DNA from: MED-G105 sp039819085
GTDB lineage: Bacteria; Pseudomonadota; Alphaproteobacteria; Caulobacterales; Parvularculaceae
DNA: 64,000 nucleotides
Assembly: GCA_039819085.1 (NCBI GenBank)
Contig: JBCBSQ010000009.1
Coordinates: 1 to 64,000, forward strand
Direction: 5' to 3'
In this document: positions 35,272 through 42,348 of the stretch, in pieces
Numbering within the stretch: position 1 is the first letter of the stretch
How the letters are laid out: the number at the start of each line of letters is the position of its first letter
Translations under genes and position numbers: made by a program
Notes under the pieces: generated by a model
Database searches by the model: none
Told to the model about the DNA's origin: nothing
The model's input: the letters and a program-made list of their open reading frames with translations, nothing else

Positions 35272-36668
35272 CCGGCGGCCTTCTTCAGAAAGAGCGCGTA
35301 CCAGTCGACGGCGCGGTTGAGATTCTCAATTGAGACCGCTTCGTCCGTCCCGTGAATTTTTGACAGGTCGATTGGCCTGTAAATGAACGGCGTGAAGCGA
35401 TAGCGGTTGTCGGCGACATCGCCGTAGTGCTTGCTGTCCGTTCCCTGAAGGGTCAGGGTGGGGGCGACAGGGAAATCGCCAAAAACCTCCAGGGTCGTCT
35501 CCGCGATTGCGCGGTACCCTTCCGATTCAGCCGACGAGGCGGGGCTCGGTTCACGGCCGCCGATGATTTCCACTGTGACGTTTGGATCGTCGATGAGCCG
35601 TTCCGCGCGGGCTCTGACGCTTTCCACGCTGTCACGGGGGTGGATGCGATAGTTGATGATCGCTTCGGCGGTCTGCGGCAGAACATTCGATTTCACCCCG
35701 CCGCGAATGATCGTCGGCGCGGTCGTCGTACGCAGCGCGGCCGCGGTGACGGGCGACTCGGCGAGCGTGCCCTTCACGAAGCCGCCCGTCAGCCAAAGGT
35801 TCTGCAGCGCAAAACGCTGCGGTTGCGGCATCGCCGGCGCGAGGCCTTTCAGAAACGCCCTGACATTGTCGTCGATTTCCAGCGGGTGCGGATTTTCCTT
35901 CACCGCAAGGACCGCGCGGGCAAGCCGCGTGACGGCTGTCTCCGGCCCCGGCGTTGAGGAGTGGCCCCCGTCGGCGCGCGCGGTGATCCTCAGATTGACC
36001 GAGCCTTTCTCCGCGGTGGAGATGAGGGCGATGGGCGTTCTGGCGCCGCGGATGATCCGGTCAACGACGCCCGAGCCTTCGTCAAGCGTGAAAGCGAGGC
36101 GCACGCCGCGTTCGGCGAGAAGGTCGGCCATCGCCTTTGCGCCGGTCGCGCCGCCGACTTCCTCGTCATGACCGAACAGGAGGTAGACGTCGTTTTCCGG
36201 CTGGAAGCCCTCCGCGATGAGCCGTTCGACGGCTTCAAGGCTGGCGATGACCGGTCCCTTGCAGTCAAGCGCGCCGCGCCCCCAAACCGCGCCGTTCGCG
36301 ACGACGCCTTCATAGGCGGGGTGGGTCCATTCATCTTCCGTACCCGGTTCGACGGGAACGACGTCAAGATGACCGAGGAGGGCGAAGGGCTGCGCGTCCG
36401 GGTTTTTGCCCGGCCATCTGAACATCAGCGAATGGCCGCCGACCGTCTCCGGCGGCGCGACGCGGTGAATGTTCGGGTAGGAACGTTCAAGGAACTCGGC
36501 ATGGGCGTCGAAAGCGGCTGCGTCCTCGGGCGTTCCGTCCAGGGAGGACACCGTCTCGAAACGGATTGAGTTCGCAAGGCGCTCCGCGGGCGAAGCGCTC
36601 GCCGCGGACAGTATCGCGATCAAAGCGGCTGACAGTCCCGGCGCAGCTTTCCAGATTGTCGATCTCAA
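35268..36668 (-). CDS. M20-family metallopeptidase (carboxypeptidase-like), exported
   Basis: 466 residues with a signal peptide (about 1-27, STIWKAAPGLSAALIAILSA). Two zinc ions are expected: His in FALLGHLDVVP, bridging Asp in GRGALDCKG and Glu in LFGHDEEVGGATGA; the dimerisation domain (ADGGHSSTPGP) follows. This is the PM20D1/carboxypeptidase group, which cleaves or forms N-acyl amino acids. I chose a TTG start at 36668 because GGGAGG lies four bases before it; an in-frame start at 36695 has no such site. Confidence 0.9.
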   Translation of the reverse strand: MRSTIWKAAPGLSAALIAILSAASASPAERLANSIRFETVSSLDGTPEDAAAFDAHAEFLERSYPNIHRVAPPETVGGHSLMFRWPGKNPDAQPFALLGHLDVVPVEPGTEDEWTHPAYEGVVANGAVWGRGALDCKGPVIASLEAVERLIAEGFQPENDVYLLFGHDEEVGGATGAKAMADLLAERGVRLAFTLDEGSGVVDRIIRGARTPIALISTAEKGSVNLRITARADGGHSSTPGPETAVTRLARAVLAVKENPHPLEIDDNVRAFLKGLAPAMPQPQRFALQNLWLTGGFVKGTLAESPVTAAALRTTTAPTIIRGGVKSNVLPQTAEAIINYRIHPRDSVESVRARAERLIDDPNVTVEIIGGREPSPASSAESEGYRAIAETTLEVFGDFPVAPTLTLQGTDSKHYGDVADNRYRFTPFIYRPIDLSKIHGTDEAVSIENLNRAVDWYALFLKKAAG

Positions 36669-36791
36669 ATCGTCCTCCCTCGGTCTGACGCGCATCCTCG
36701 CCGTTGACGCGTTTAACGCTGTTGGCGCTTGGAGCCGACGCGCCTTTCCGGCACTGTTCTCCGGACAATAGCCCTAGGAGCCGACGACGCC

Positions 36792-37724
36792 ATGACAAGC
36801 CTTCTATACATGCATGACGCGTTTGCGGCCCACGCGACCCCGGACGGCCACCCGGAACGGATTGGCCGCTACGAGGCGGTCGCGTCTGCGCTTGGCGCGG
36901 AGCGGTTTTCGGATCTCGAACGCCGCACGCCGCCGCGCGCCAGTCGAGAGGCGATCGAACGGGCGCATCCTGCAAGCTATGTTGAGCGGATCGATGCGGC
37001 GGCGCCGGAAAATGGCCTCGCCGCGCTCGATCCGGACACGTTTCTCTCTCCCGGCAGCCTTGACGCGGCCTTGCGCGCCGCCGGTGGGGCCGTGGCCGCG
37101 GTGGACGCCATCGTCGACGGCGAGGCTGAAACCGCATTCGTTGCGGCGCGGCCGCCCGGCCATCATGCAGAGCCTGAACGCGCGATGGGGTTTTGCGTCT
37201 TCAACAATGCCGTCATCGCTGCGCGCCACGCCCGCGCCGTTCACGGGCTGGACCGTGTCGCGGTCGTCGACTTTGACGTTCATCACGGCAATGGAACGGA
37301 ATCCGCTTTCTGGCGTGACGAGCAAGCGTTCTTCGCTTCCTCTCACGAGCATCCGCAGTATCCCGGCACGGGTCGCGATACGGACCGCGGCGCGTTCGAC
37401 AATATCGCCAACGCGCCTCTCCCGACCGGAACCGATGGCGAAGCGTTCCGGCGCGCCTGGGGGGAAAAGCTGTTGCCGGCGCTATCTGATTTCGCTCCCG
37501 AGATTATTGTCATTTCCGCGGGCTTTGACGCGCATCGCGCCGACCCCCTGGGCGGACTTCAACTGGTCGAAGATGATTTCGCCTGGGCGACGCGGGAGAT
37601 ACTGGCCGTCGCGCGCGACAAGGCCGGCGGCCGTGTGGTGTCGGTTCTGGAAGGCGGGTATGACCTTGAGGCGCTGGGGGACAGCGCGGCGACCCATGTC
37701 GGCGTCCTCGCCGGGCTCGCCTGA
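36792..37724 (+). CDS. Histone deacetylase superfamily protein (acetoin utilisation/amidohydrolase type)
   Basis: 310 residues. Zinc-dependent deacetylase features are FVAARPPGHHAEPERAMGFCVFNNA, VAVVDFDVHHGNGTESAFW (metal Asp and His), SSHEHPQYPGTGRD and ISAGFDAHRADPLGG (metal Asp), ending LEGGYDLEALG. Bacterial members deacetylate acetylpolyamines or small amides. The ATG at 36792 has AGGAG upstream. Divergent from the M20 peptidase and upstream of a histidine phosphatase and xseB, a common alphaproteobacterial order. Confidence 0.93.
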   Translation: MTSLLYMHDAFAAHATPDGHPERIGRYEAVASALGAERFSDLERRTPPRASREAIERAHPASYVERIDAAAPENGLAALDPDTFLSPGSLDAALRAAGGAVAAVDAIVDGEAETAFVAARPPGHHAEPERAMGFCVFNNAVIAARHARAVHGLDRVAVVDFDVHHGNGTESAFWRDEQAFFASSHEHPQYPGTGRDTDRGAFDNIANAPLPTGTDGEAFRRAWGEKLLPALSDFAPEIIVISAGFDAHRADPLGGLQLVEDDFAWATREILAVARDKAGGRVVSVLEGGYDLEALGDSAATHVGVLAGLA

Positions 37725-37826
37725 CGGCGCCTTGCTTGATCGAGCAGGCGAAAAGGCGGCATAAGCCAGCGCGGCTCAACCCTTTGGGCCGGCGAAAGGC
37801 CGAAGACTTCACGCGTGGACGGACGA

Positions 37827-38444
37827 ATGGCGGGGCGGATCATCACGGTGCGGCACGGGCTGCCGGACCAGGACCGGAACGTGCGCATCACTGCGCGGGA
37901 GTATGGCGAGTGGTGGGCGGCGTATGACCGCAGCGGGCTCGCGCCCGGTCAAACGCCGGCGCCGGCCCTCTTCGAGCTCGCGGACAGCGCGACGACGATC
38001 GTCTCCTCGACCCTGCCCCGGGCGATTGAAACAGCGGGGATGCTGACCAACGGGCGTCGCGAGGCGCCTCAGGACCCAATCTATGTCGAGGCGCCCCTGC
38101 CGCCGCCGCCGACGCCCTTCATCCGCCTTCGGCCGGGGACCTGGGGCGTTGTCTCGCGCAGTTTCTGGTTCTGGGGTTATGCGCCGGGCGGGATCGAAAA
38201 CCACGCCGCCGCATGGCGCCGCGTCGCCAAGGTCGCCGACCGACTGGTCGACCTCGCCGGCGCCGGCGACGTCATGTTGTGCGGACACGGCTACCTCAAC
38301 TGGATGTTGGACCGGCGAATGCGTAAAATCCGCTGGCGCAAGGTCGATCATGTCGGTGGCAATCACTATTTTTCGTGGCGCGTCTACGAACGATCGGACC
38401 CGGACCGCGACGCGGCGGCCGAACCGCGTCTCGCCGCGGAGTAG
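37827..38444 (+). CDS. Histidine phosphatase family protein
   Basis: 205 residues. The catalytic RHG motif stands near the N-terminus (IITVRHGLPDQDRN), with Ser/Thr-Arg partner STLPRAIETAGML and a second catalytic His in VMLCGHGYLNWML. The family includes phosphoglycerate mutases and assorted phosphatases; substrate cannot be read. Start choice lies between GTG 37815 and ATG 37827; I took the latter. Confidence 0.85.
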   Translation: MAGRIITVRHGLPDQDRNVRITAREYGEWWAAYDRSGLAPGQTPAPALFELADSATTIVSSTLPRAIETAGMLTNGRREAPQDPIYVEAPLPPPPTPFIRLRPGTWGVVSRSFWFWGYAPGGIENHAAAWRRVAKVADRLVDLAGAGDVMLCGHGYLNWMLDRRMRKIRWRKVDHVGGNHYFSWRVYERSDPDRDAAAEPRLAAE

Positions 38445-38462
38445 CGCGACAGGAGCGACATA

Positions 38463-38486
38463 ATGGTGAAACAGACCACATGGTGA
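38463..38486 (+). CDS. Seven-codon leader ORF overlapping the xseB start
   Basis: ATG at 38463 opens MVKQTTW followed by TGA at 38484-38486. The stop overlaps the xseB start (ATG at 38480, ATGGTGA). An AGGAG lies seven bases before this first ATG but 24 bases before the xseB ATG, so ribosomes are likely to load on the leader. The first 15 bases duplicate the xseB start region. Confidence 0.45.
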   Translation: MVKQTTW

Positions 38487-38494
38487 AACAGACC
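38463..38494 (+). repeat. 15-bp direct duplication at the xseB start (17-bp period)
   Basis: ATGGTGAAACAGACC occurs at 38463-38477 and again at 38480-38494, separated by AC. The period of 17 puts the two start codons in different frames. A recent slipped duplication of the gene start is the simplest origin. Confidence 0.85.
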
Positions 38495-38734
38495 GCCAAA
38501 GCTGACGACCTCAGCGCCGTATCGTTCGAAGCGGCGCTCGCCGAGCTTGAAGACATCATCCAGAAGCTTGAAAGCGGCGGCGTTGAGCTAGAGAAATCGA
38601 TCGCCCTTTATGAGCGCGGCGCGGCCCTGAAGGCGCATTGCGAGGCGAAGTTAAGGTCGGCCGAAGAGCGGATAGAGAAGATCGTCAAGGCGGGCGACGG
38701 CAAGCCCGTGGCGGAGCCGGCGAGCTTCGAATAG
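38480..38734 (+). CDS. xseB: Exodeoxyribonuclease VII small subunit
   Basis: 84 residues, a two-helix protein that pairs with XseA to digest single-stranded DNA. The family core is plain: SFEAALAELEDIIQKLESGGVELEKSIALYERG followed by LKAHCEAKLRSAEERIEKI. The start is the second of two duplicated ATGGTG copies; the first copy opens a seven-codon reading frame whose stop overlaps this start. In related genomes ispA usually sits between xseB and dxs; here there is only a 219-base gap. Confidence 0.94.
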   Translation: MVKQTAKADDLSAVSFEAALAELEDIIQKLESGGVELEKSIALYERGAALKAHCEAKLRSAEERIEKIVKAGDGKPVAEPASFE

Positions 38735-38865
38735 GGCTCCGGGCTTTCGATCAGCCTGGGGGCGGCGCGGTCTCGGGACGCTTTTGAGCGCAAAAGAATT
38801 GAACTGATCAATCTATCATGCGGGTTTGGCCTTACCGTCGCGGTGCGGTATTGATGACGATCAAT

Positions 38866-38896
38866 CCGCGCGGCGTCCGCGCGGACCTGCTTTTTT
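38866..38896 (+). terminator. Possible terminator or hairpin between xseB and dxs
   Basis: An 8-bp perfect stem CCGCGCGG-CGT-CCGCGCGG (38866-38884) is followed after six bases by TTTTTT (38891-38896). The gap before the T-run makes it a weak intrinsic terminator; it could also shape the dxs leader. A second small inverted repeat, TTGAT-GACG-ATCAA, lies just upstream. Confidence 0.35.
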
Positions 38897-38953
38897 CATT
38901 CGCGCAGCGGGTCAGATGACCTGTCATTGCGCGCCGCTGAGTGAGGTCTTTCC

Positions 38954-40867
38954 ATGTCCGTCGACACGCCGCTGCTCGATACCGTCGCTTATCCGGCTGA
39001 TCTCAGGAAGCTCGAGCGCAGCCAGCTGCGCCAGTTCGCCGATGAGTTGCGCGCCGAAGTCATCGACGCGGTGTCCGAGACCGGCGGCCATCTCGGCTCA
39101 GGTCTTGGCGTCGTGGAGCTCACGACGGCGATCCACTATGTTTTCAACACGCCTGACGATCGCCTCGTCTGGGATGTTGGTCATCAGTGCTACCCGCATA
39201 AGGTGATCACCGGCCGGCGCGACCGGATCCGCACACTGCGCCAGGGCGGCGGGCTCTCAGGTTTCACCAAGCGCTCGGAAAGCGAATACGACCCATTCGG
39301 CGCGGCCCACGCCGCGACGTCCATCTCCGCCGCCACTGGCTTCGCTGAAGCGTCGAAGCATCTGAACAAGGGGACGACGTCGATCGCCGTCATCGGCGAT
39401 GGGTCAATGTCCGCCGGCATGGCCTATGAGGGGCTCAACAACGCCGGGCATCTCGGCTCGAAAGTCGTCGTTATCCTGAACGACAACGACATGTCGATCG
39501 CGCCGCCGGTGGGCGCGATGAGCGCGTATTTGGCTCGCGCGTCATCGTCCGGCGTCTATCAGGGCTTCCGGAAGTTTTCCAAGCAGCTTTCCAAGCGCCT
39601 GCCGCGCCGGGTCTATGAGGCGCTTGGGCGCGCCGAAGAATACGGCCGCGGCATGGTCACGGGCGGGACCCTCTTTGAGGAGCTCGGCTTCTATTATGTC
39701 GGGCCTATCGACGGGCACAATCTCGACCATCTGATCCCGGTTCTTGAAAACGTCCGTGATATGAGCGAGTGGCCCGTCCTCGTCCACGTGGTGACGCAGA
39801 AGGGCAAGGGCTATTCGTACGCGGAGGAAGCCGCTGACAAATACCATGGCGTCGCCAAGTTCGACGTCGTCTCCGGCAAGCAGAAGAAGGGGACGCCGAA
39901 CGCGCCGGCCTATCAGAAGGTGTTCGCGCAGACGCTGATCAACCTGGCGGAAACCGACGAAAAGATCGTCGGCGTCACCGCGGCCATGCCGTCCGGCACC
40001 AGCCTCGACATGTTCGAGAATGTCTATCCGGACCGCATGTACGACGTCGGCATCGCTGAACAGCACGCGGTGACGTTCGCCGCAGGCCTCGCCGCGGACG
40101 GCATGAAGCCTTTCTGCGCCATTTATTCGACCTTCCTGCAACGCGCTTATGACAGCGTCGTTCATGACGTGGCGATCCAGAACATCCCTGTACGGATTCC
40201 CATGGACCGCGCCGGCCTCGTCGGCGCGGACGGCCAGACTCACGCCGGCGCGTTCGACATCGCCTATCTCGGCTGTCTGCCGAACGTCGTTCTGATGGCG
40301 GCGGGCGACGAGGCGGAGCTTGTCCATATGACGACGACGGCGGCGGAGTACTCTGAAGGGCCGATCGCGTGGCGCTATCCGCGCGGCGAAGGTATGGGCG
40401 TTGAGCTGCCCGCCATCGGGAAAGTCCTTGAGATCGGCAAGGGCCGTATCATCCGTGAGGGGACGAAAGCGGCGATCCTGTCCCTCGGCGGCCGGCTAGG
40501 CGAGGCGATGAAGGCGGCTGAGGCGCTGGAGGCGCAGGGACTGTCGACGACGCTCGCCGACGCGCGGTTCGCCAAACCGCTTGATACGGATCTTGTCCTG
40601 CGACTTGCGCGCGAGCACGAAGTGCTGGTCACGGTCGAGGAAGGCTCGCGCGGCGGCTTCGGCGCGTTTGTGCTCCAGTTTCTCGCCTCGCAGGGTGTTC
40701 TGGATGGCGGGCTGAAGGTCCGCACCATGCATTTGCCGGACGTCTTCCAGGATCAGGATTCGCCTTTCAACATGTACGAGACCGCGCGCCTCAATTCGGC
40801 GCATATCGTTGAGCGCGTGCGCGAAGCGCTTGGCGTCTCCGCGGAGGTGGTCAATTTAAGGGGCTGA
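38954..40867 (+). CDS. dxs: 1-deoxy-D-xylulose-5-phosphate synthase
   Basis: First enzyme of the MEP isoprenoid pathway, joining pyruvate and glyceraldehyde 3-phosphate with thiamine diphosphate. The 637-residue product has the N-terminal HQCYPHK region, the TPP-binding motif GDGSMSAGMAYEGLNNAG to NDNDMSIAPP, the catalytic Glu in GIAEQHAVTFAAGLA and the RAGLVGADGQTHAG region. Complete. It is followed by a strong intrinsic terminator. Confidence 0.97.
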   Translation: MSVDTPLLDTVAYPADLRKLERSQLRQFADELRAEVIDAVSETGGHLGSGLGVVELTTAIHYVFNTPDDRLVWDVGHQCYPHKVITGRRDRIRTLRQGGGLSGFTKRSESEYDPFGAAHAATSISAATGFAEASKHLNKGTTSIAVIGDGSMSAGMAYEGLNNAGHLGSKVVVILNDNDMSIAPPVGAMSAYLARASSSGVYQGFRKFSKQLSKRLPRRVYEALGRAEEYGRGMVTGGTLFEELGFYYVGPIDGHNLDHLIPVLENVRDMSEWPVLVHVVTQKGKGYSYAEEAADKYHGVAKFDVVSGKQKKGTPNAPAYQKVFAQTLINLAETDEKIVGVTAAMPSGTSLDMFENVYPDRMYDVGIAEQHAVTFAAGLAADGMKPFCAIYSTFLQRAYDSVVHDVAIQNIPVRIPMDRAGLVGADGQTHAGAFDIAYLGCLPNVVLMAAGDEAELVHMTTTAAEYSEGPIAWRYPRGEGMGVELPAIGKVLEIGKGRIIREGTKAAILSLGGRLGEAMKAAEALEAQGLSTTLADARFAKPLDTDLVLRLAREHEVLVTVEEGSRGGFGAFVLQFLASQGVLDGGLKVRTMHLPDVFQDQDSPFNMYETARLNSAHIVERVREALGVSAEVVNLRG

Positions 40868-40910
40868 AACGCCGACGGCCCAACTCTATCAGCACGAATT
40901 CCGCTTTCCC

Positions 40911-40945
40911 GCCGGCGCGGCCGCTCCGCTGCGCCGGCTTTTTTT
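40911..40945 (+). terminator. Rho-independent terminator of dxs
   Basis: GCCGGCGC (40911-40918) pairs perfectly with GCGCCGGC (40931-40938) around a 12-base loop and is followed by seven T (40939-40945). A canonical intrinsic terminator 44 bases after the dxs stop codon. Confidence 0.9.
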
Positions 40946-40972
40946 GTGGCGTCGATGGCGCACTGAATGCAG

Positions 40973-41026
40973 GCGCAAAAATTGCGCTTGCTATTGCTCG
41001 AAAATGTATATACATATGATGTACAT
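40973..41026 (+). promoter_or_regulatory. Promoter with three palindromes upstream of the RHH-like gene
   Basis: Three perfect inverted repeats lie in 54 bases: GCGCAA-AAA-TTGCGC (40973-40987), ATGTATATACAT (41004-41015) and ATGTACAT (41019-41026). The last two share TGTA...TACA half-sites and their centres are 13 bases apart. A likely promoter, TTGCTA (40988-40993) with TACATA (41011-41016) after 17 bases, lies under them, so a bound protein would block RNA polymerase. The downstream gene encodes a ribbon-helix-helix-like protein, the natural candidate for autoregulation. Confidence 0.6.
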
Positions 41027-41055
41027 TGTGTAGTCGGCGATTCGGGAGCCGCACC

Positions 41056-41292
41056 ATGCCGAGCGACAAACGGCGCGCGCCGAAAAAGGAGCGGGTCGAA
41101 AAGCTCAAAGGGAGCGGCGGCAAGTCCGGCGGCAAAAAGCCGAAGGACAGCCAACTCGTCATCCGCATTAATGCGGTGGAGCGGGACCGTTTTGTCGAGC
41201 TGTGCGATCGCCTGGATACGAGCGCGGCCAGGGAGATCCGCGGTTTCATTCGAGATTTTTGCTCGAAACATGAAGACGGCGGATCGTCTTAA
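41056..41292 (+). CDS. Small ribbon-helix-helix-like protein with a basic N-terminus
   Basis: 78 residues. The first 32 are Lys/Arg/Gly-rich and probably disordered. Residues about 33-70 (SQLVIRINAVERDRFVELCD, then RLDTSAAREIRGFIRDFC) have the strand-helix-helix spacing of CopG/ParD-type DNA-binding proteins. I see no toxin gene beside it; the next gene is a 38-residue basic peptide. ATG at 41056 has GGGAG upstream. Placement behind a palindrome-rich promoter fits a self-regulated DNA-binding protein. Confidence 0.72.
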   Translation: MPSDKRRAPKKERVEKLKGSGGKSGGKKPKDSQLVIRINAVERDRFVELCDRLDTSAAREIRGFIRDFCSKHEDGGSS

Positions 41293-41327
41293 GAAGTGCG
41301 CTCGCGTGACGAAAGGAGTTCGACGAC

Positions 41328-41444
41328 ATGGCGAACAAAAAAGTCAAAGCGCTGAAGAAAGAGATCAAATCCCGCAAGAAGCGGATCTCGACCCAGCAAA
41401 CCAAGCTGAAGAAAGCGCGCCGCGCCCTGAAGAAGGCCGCGTAA
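41328..41444 (+). CDS. 38-residue Lys/Arg-rich peptide
   Basis: Short ORF below the usual size limit: MANKKVKALKKEIKSRKKRI continuing to ALKKAA. Of 38 residues 18 are Lys or Arg; it is predicted to be a single amphipathic helix. AAAGGAG stands nine bases before the ATG. It lies 35 bases after the RHH-like gene, and the operon closes with a strong terminator, so real expression is likely. It could bind nucleic acid; no family is recognised. Confidence 0.7.
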   Translation: MANKKVKALKKEIKSRKKRISTQQTKLKKARRALKKAA

Positions 41445-41512
41445 GTCAAAGCCGCGCAGGCGTTCTACCTCGCGTGGAGGTCAGCGCGGCTAGAGATAAG
41501 ACATGTCTTAGG

Positions 41513-41548
41513 AAGGGTCCGCAATCGAGCCATTGCGGACCCTTTTTT
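41513..41548 (+). terminator. Strong rho-independent terminator after the small basic peptide gene
   Basis: A 13-base perfect stem (41513-41525 with 41532-41544, AAGGGTCCGCAAT and its complement) with a six-base loop runs into TTTTTT (41543-41548). It closes the RHH-like/basic-peptide operon and isolates tlyA, 41 bases downstream. Confidence 0.95.
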
Positions 41549-41554
41549 CGCGTT

Positions 41555-41590
41555 TTGCCGAGGTCGCCGCGACGCGCTATAGCGAGCGCA
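41555..41590 (+). promoter_or_regulatory. Predicted promoter giving a leaderless tlyA transcript
   Basis: TTGCCG (41555-41560), a 17-base spacer and TATAGC (41578-41583) stand between the terminator and tlyA. The start codon is at 41590, six bases after the -10 box, so transcription would begin at or next to the ATG. No Shine-Dalgarno sequence precedes tlyA, which agrees with this. The same -10, TATAGC, occurs at the tRNA-Pro promoter. Confidence 0.55.
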
Positions 41591-42348
41591 TGACCGAGAA
41601 CGAGCGATTGCCCAAGCGGCTGGATCAAGCCCTTGTCGAGCGCGGCGCATTTCAAAGCCGCGCTCGGGCGCAAGCCGCCATCAAGGCCGGCCTCGTTCGC
41701 GTCGGCGGCGTTGTCGCTGGGAAGCCCTCCACGAATATTCTTCCTGATACGGAGGTCCTCGTCGATGGAGACGCGCATCCTTATGTCTCGCGCGGCGGCG
41801 TTAAGCTTGATGCGGCGTTGAGAGCGTTCGAAATCGATCCCGCCGGCAAGACCTGTCTCGACCTTGGCGCGTCCACGGGCGGGTTCACGGATGTTCTTCT
41901 GCGCGCCGGGGCGCGCAAGGTTTACGCCATCGATGTCGGGACGGGACAGCTTTCGCCGGAGATTGTCGGCGATGCGCGGGTCGTCAATCTTGAAAAGACG
42001 CATGCGAAAGAGCTCACCAAGGCGCTTATTCCTGACCCGATCGACGTGCTCGTCTGCGACGTCAGCTTCATCAGCCTGAAGAAGGCCCTGCCGCCGGCGC
42101 TCGGCCTTTGCGGACCCCGCGCCCGGCTTGCCGCGCTCGTCAAACCGCAGTTCGAAGTCGGGCGTGCGGCGCTCGGCAAGGGCGGGCTCGTCAGGCCGGG
42201 CTACGCCAACAGCTTCGGCGTGGCGGAGGACATGGCGGTATGGATGGGCGCTCAAGAGGGTTGGAAGTCGCTCGGGACGATGGCGAGCCCAATCAAGGGC
42301 GGCGACGGCAATCAGGAGTTTCTCCTTGGCGCGGTCAAGGCGGCGTAA
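41590..42348 (+). CDS. tlyA: TlyA-family rRNA (cytidine-2'-O)-methyltransferase / hemolysin A homologue
   Basis: 252 residues: an S4 RNA-binding domain (RLDQALVERGAFQSRARAQAAIKAGLVRVGG) then a Rossmann methyltransferase (CLDLGASTGGFTDVLLRAGARKVYAIDVGTGQL, DVLVCDVSFISLKKALPP, LVKPQFEVGR). TlyA proteins methylate 16S and/or 23S rRNA. The ATG at 41590 is chosen as the first family-matching start. The end overlaps the next methyltransferase gene by 23 bases. Confidence 0.93.
   Translation: MTENERLPKRLDQALVERGAFQSRARAQAAIKAGLVRVGGVVAGKPSTNILPDTEVLVDGDAHPYVSRGGVKLDAALRAFEIDPAGKTCLDLGASTGGFTDVLLRAGARKVYAIDVGTGQLSPEIVGDARVVNLEKTHAKELTKALIPDPIDVLVCDVSFISLKKALPPALGLCGPRARLAALVKPQFEVGRAALGKGGLVRPGYANSFGVAEDMAVWMGAQEGWKSLGTMASPIKGGDGNQEFLLGAVKAA

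Noticed and set aside
41026..41055. Ten-codon N-terminal extension of the RHH-like protein
   Set aside because: It would start inside the palindromic promoter; ATG 41056 has a good ribosome site.
40973..41292. Toxin-antitoxin module at the RHH-like gene
   Set aside because: No toxin-like ORF follows; the next gene is a 38-residue basic peptide without toxin features, so a TA pair cannot be claimed.
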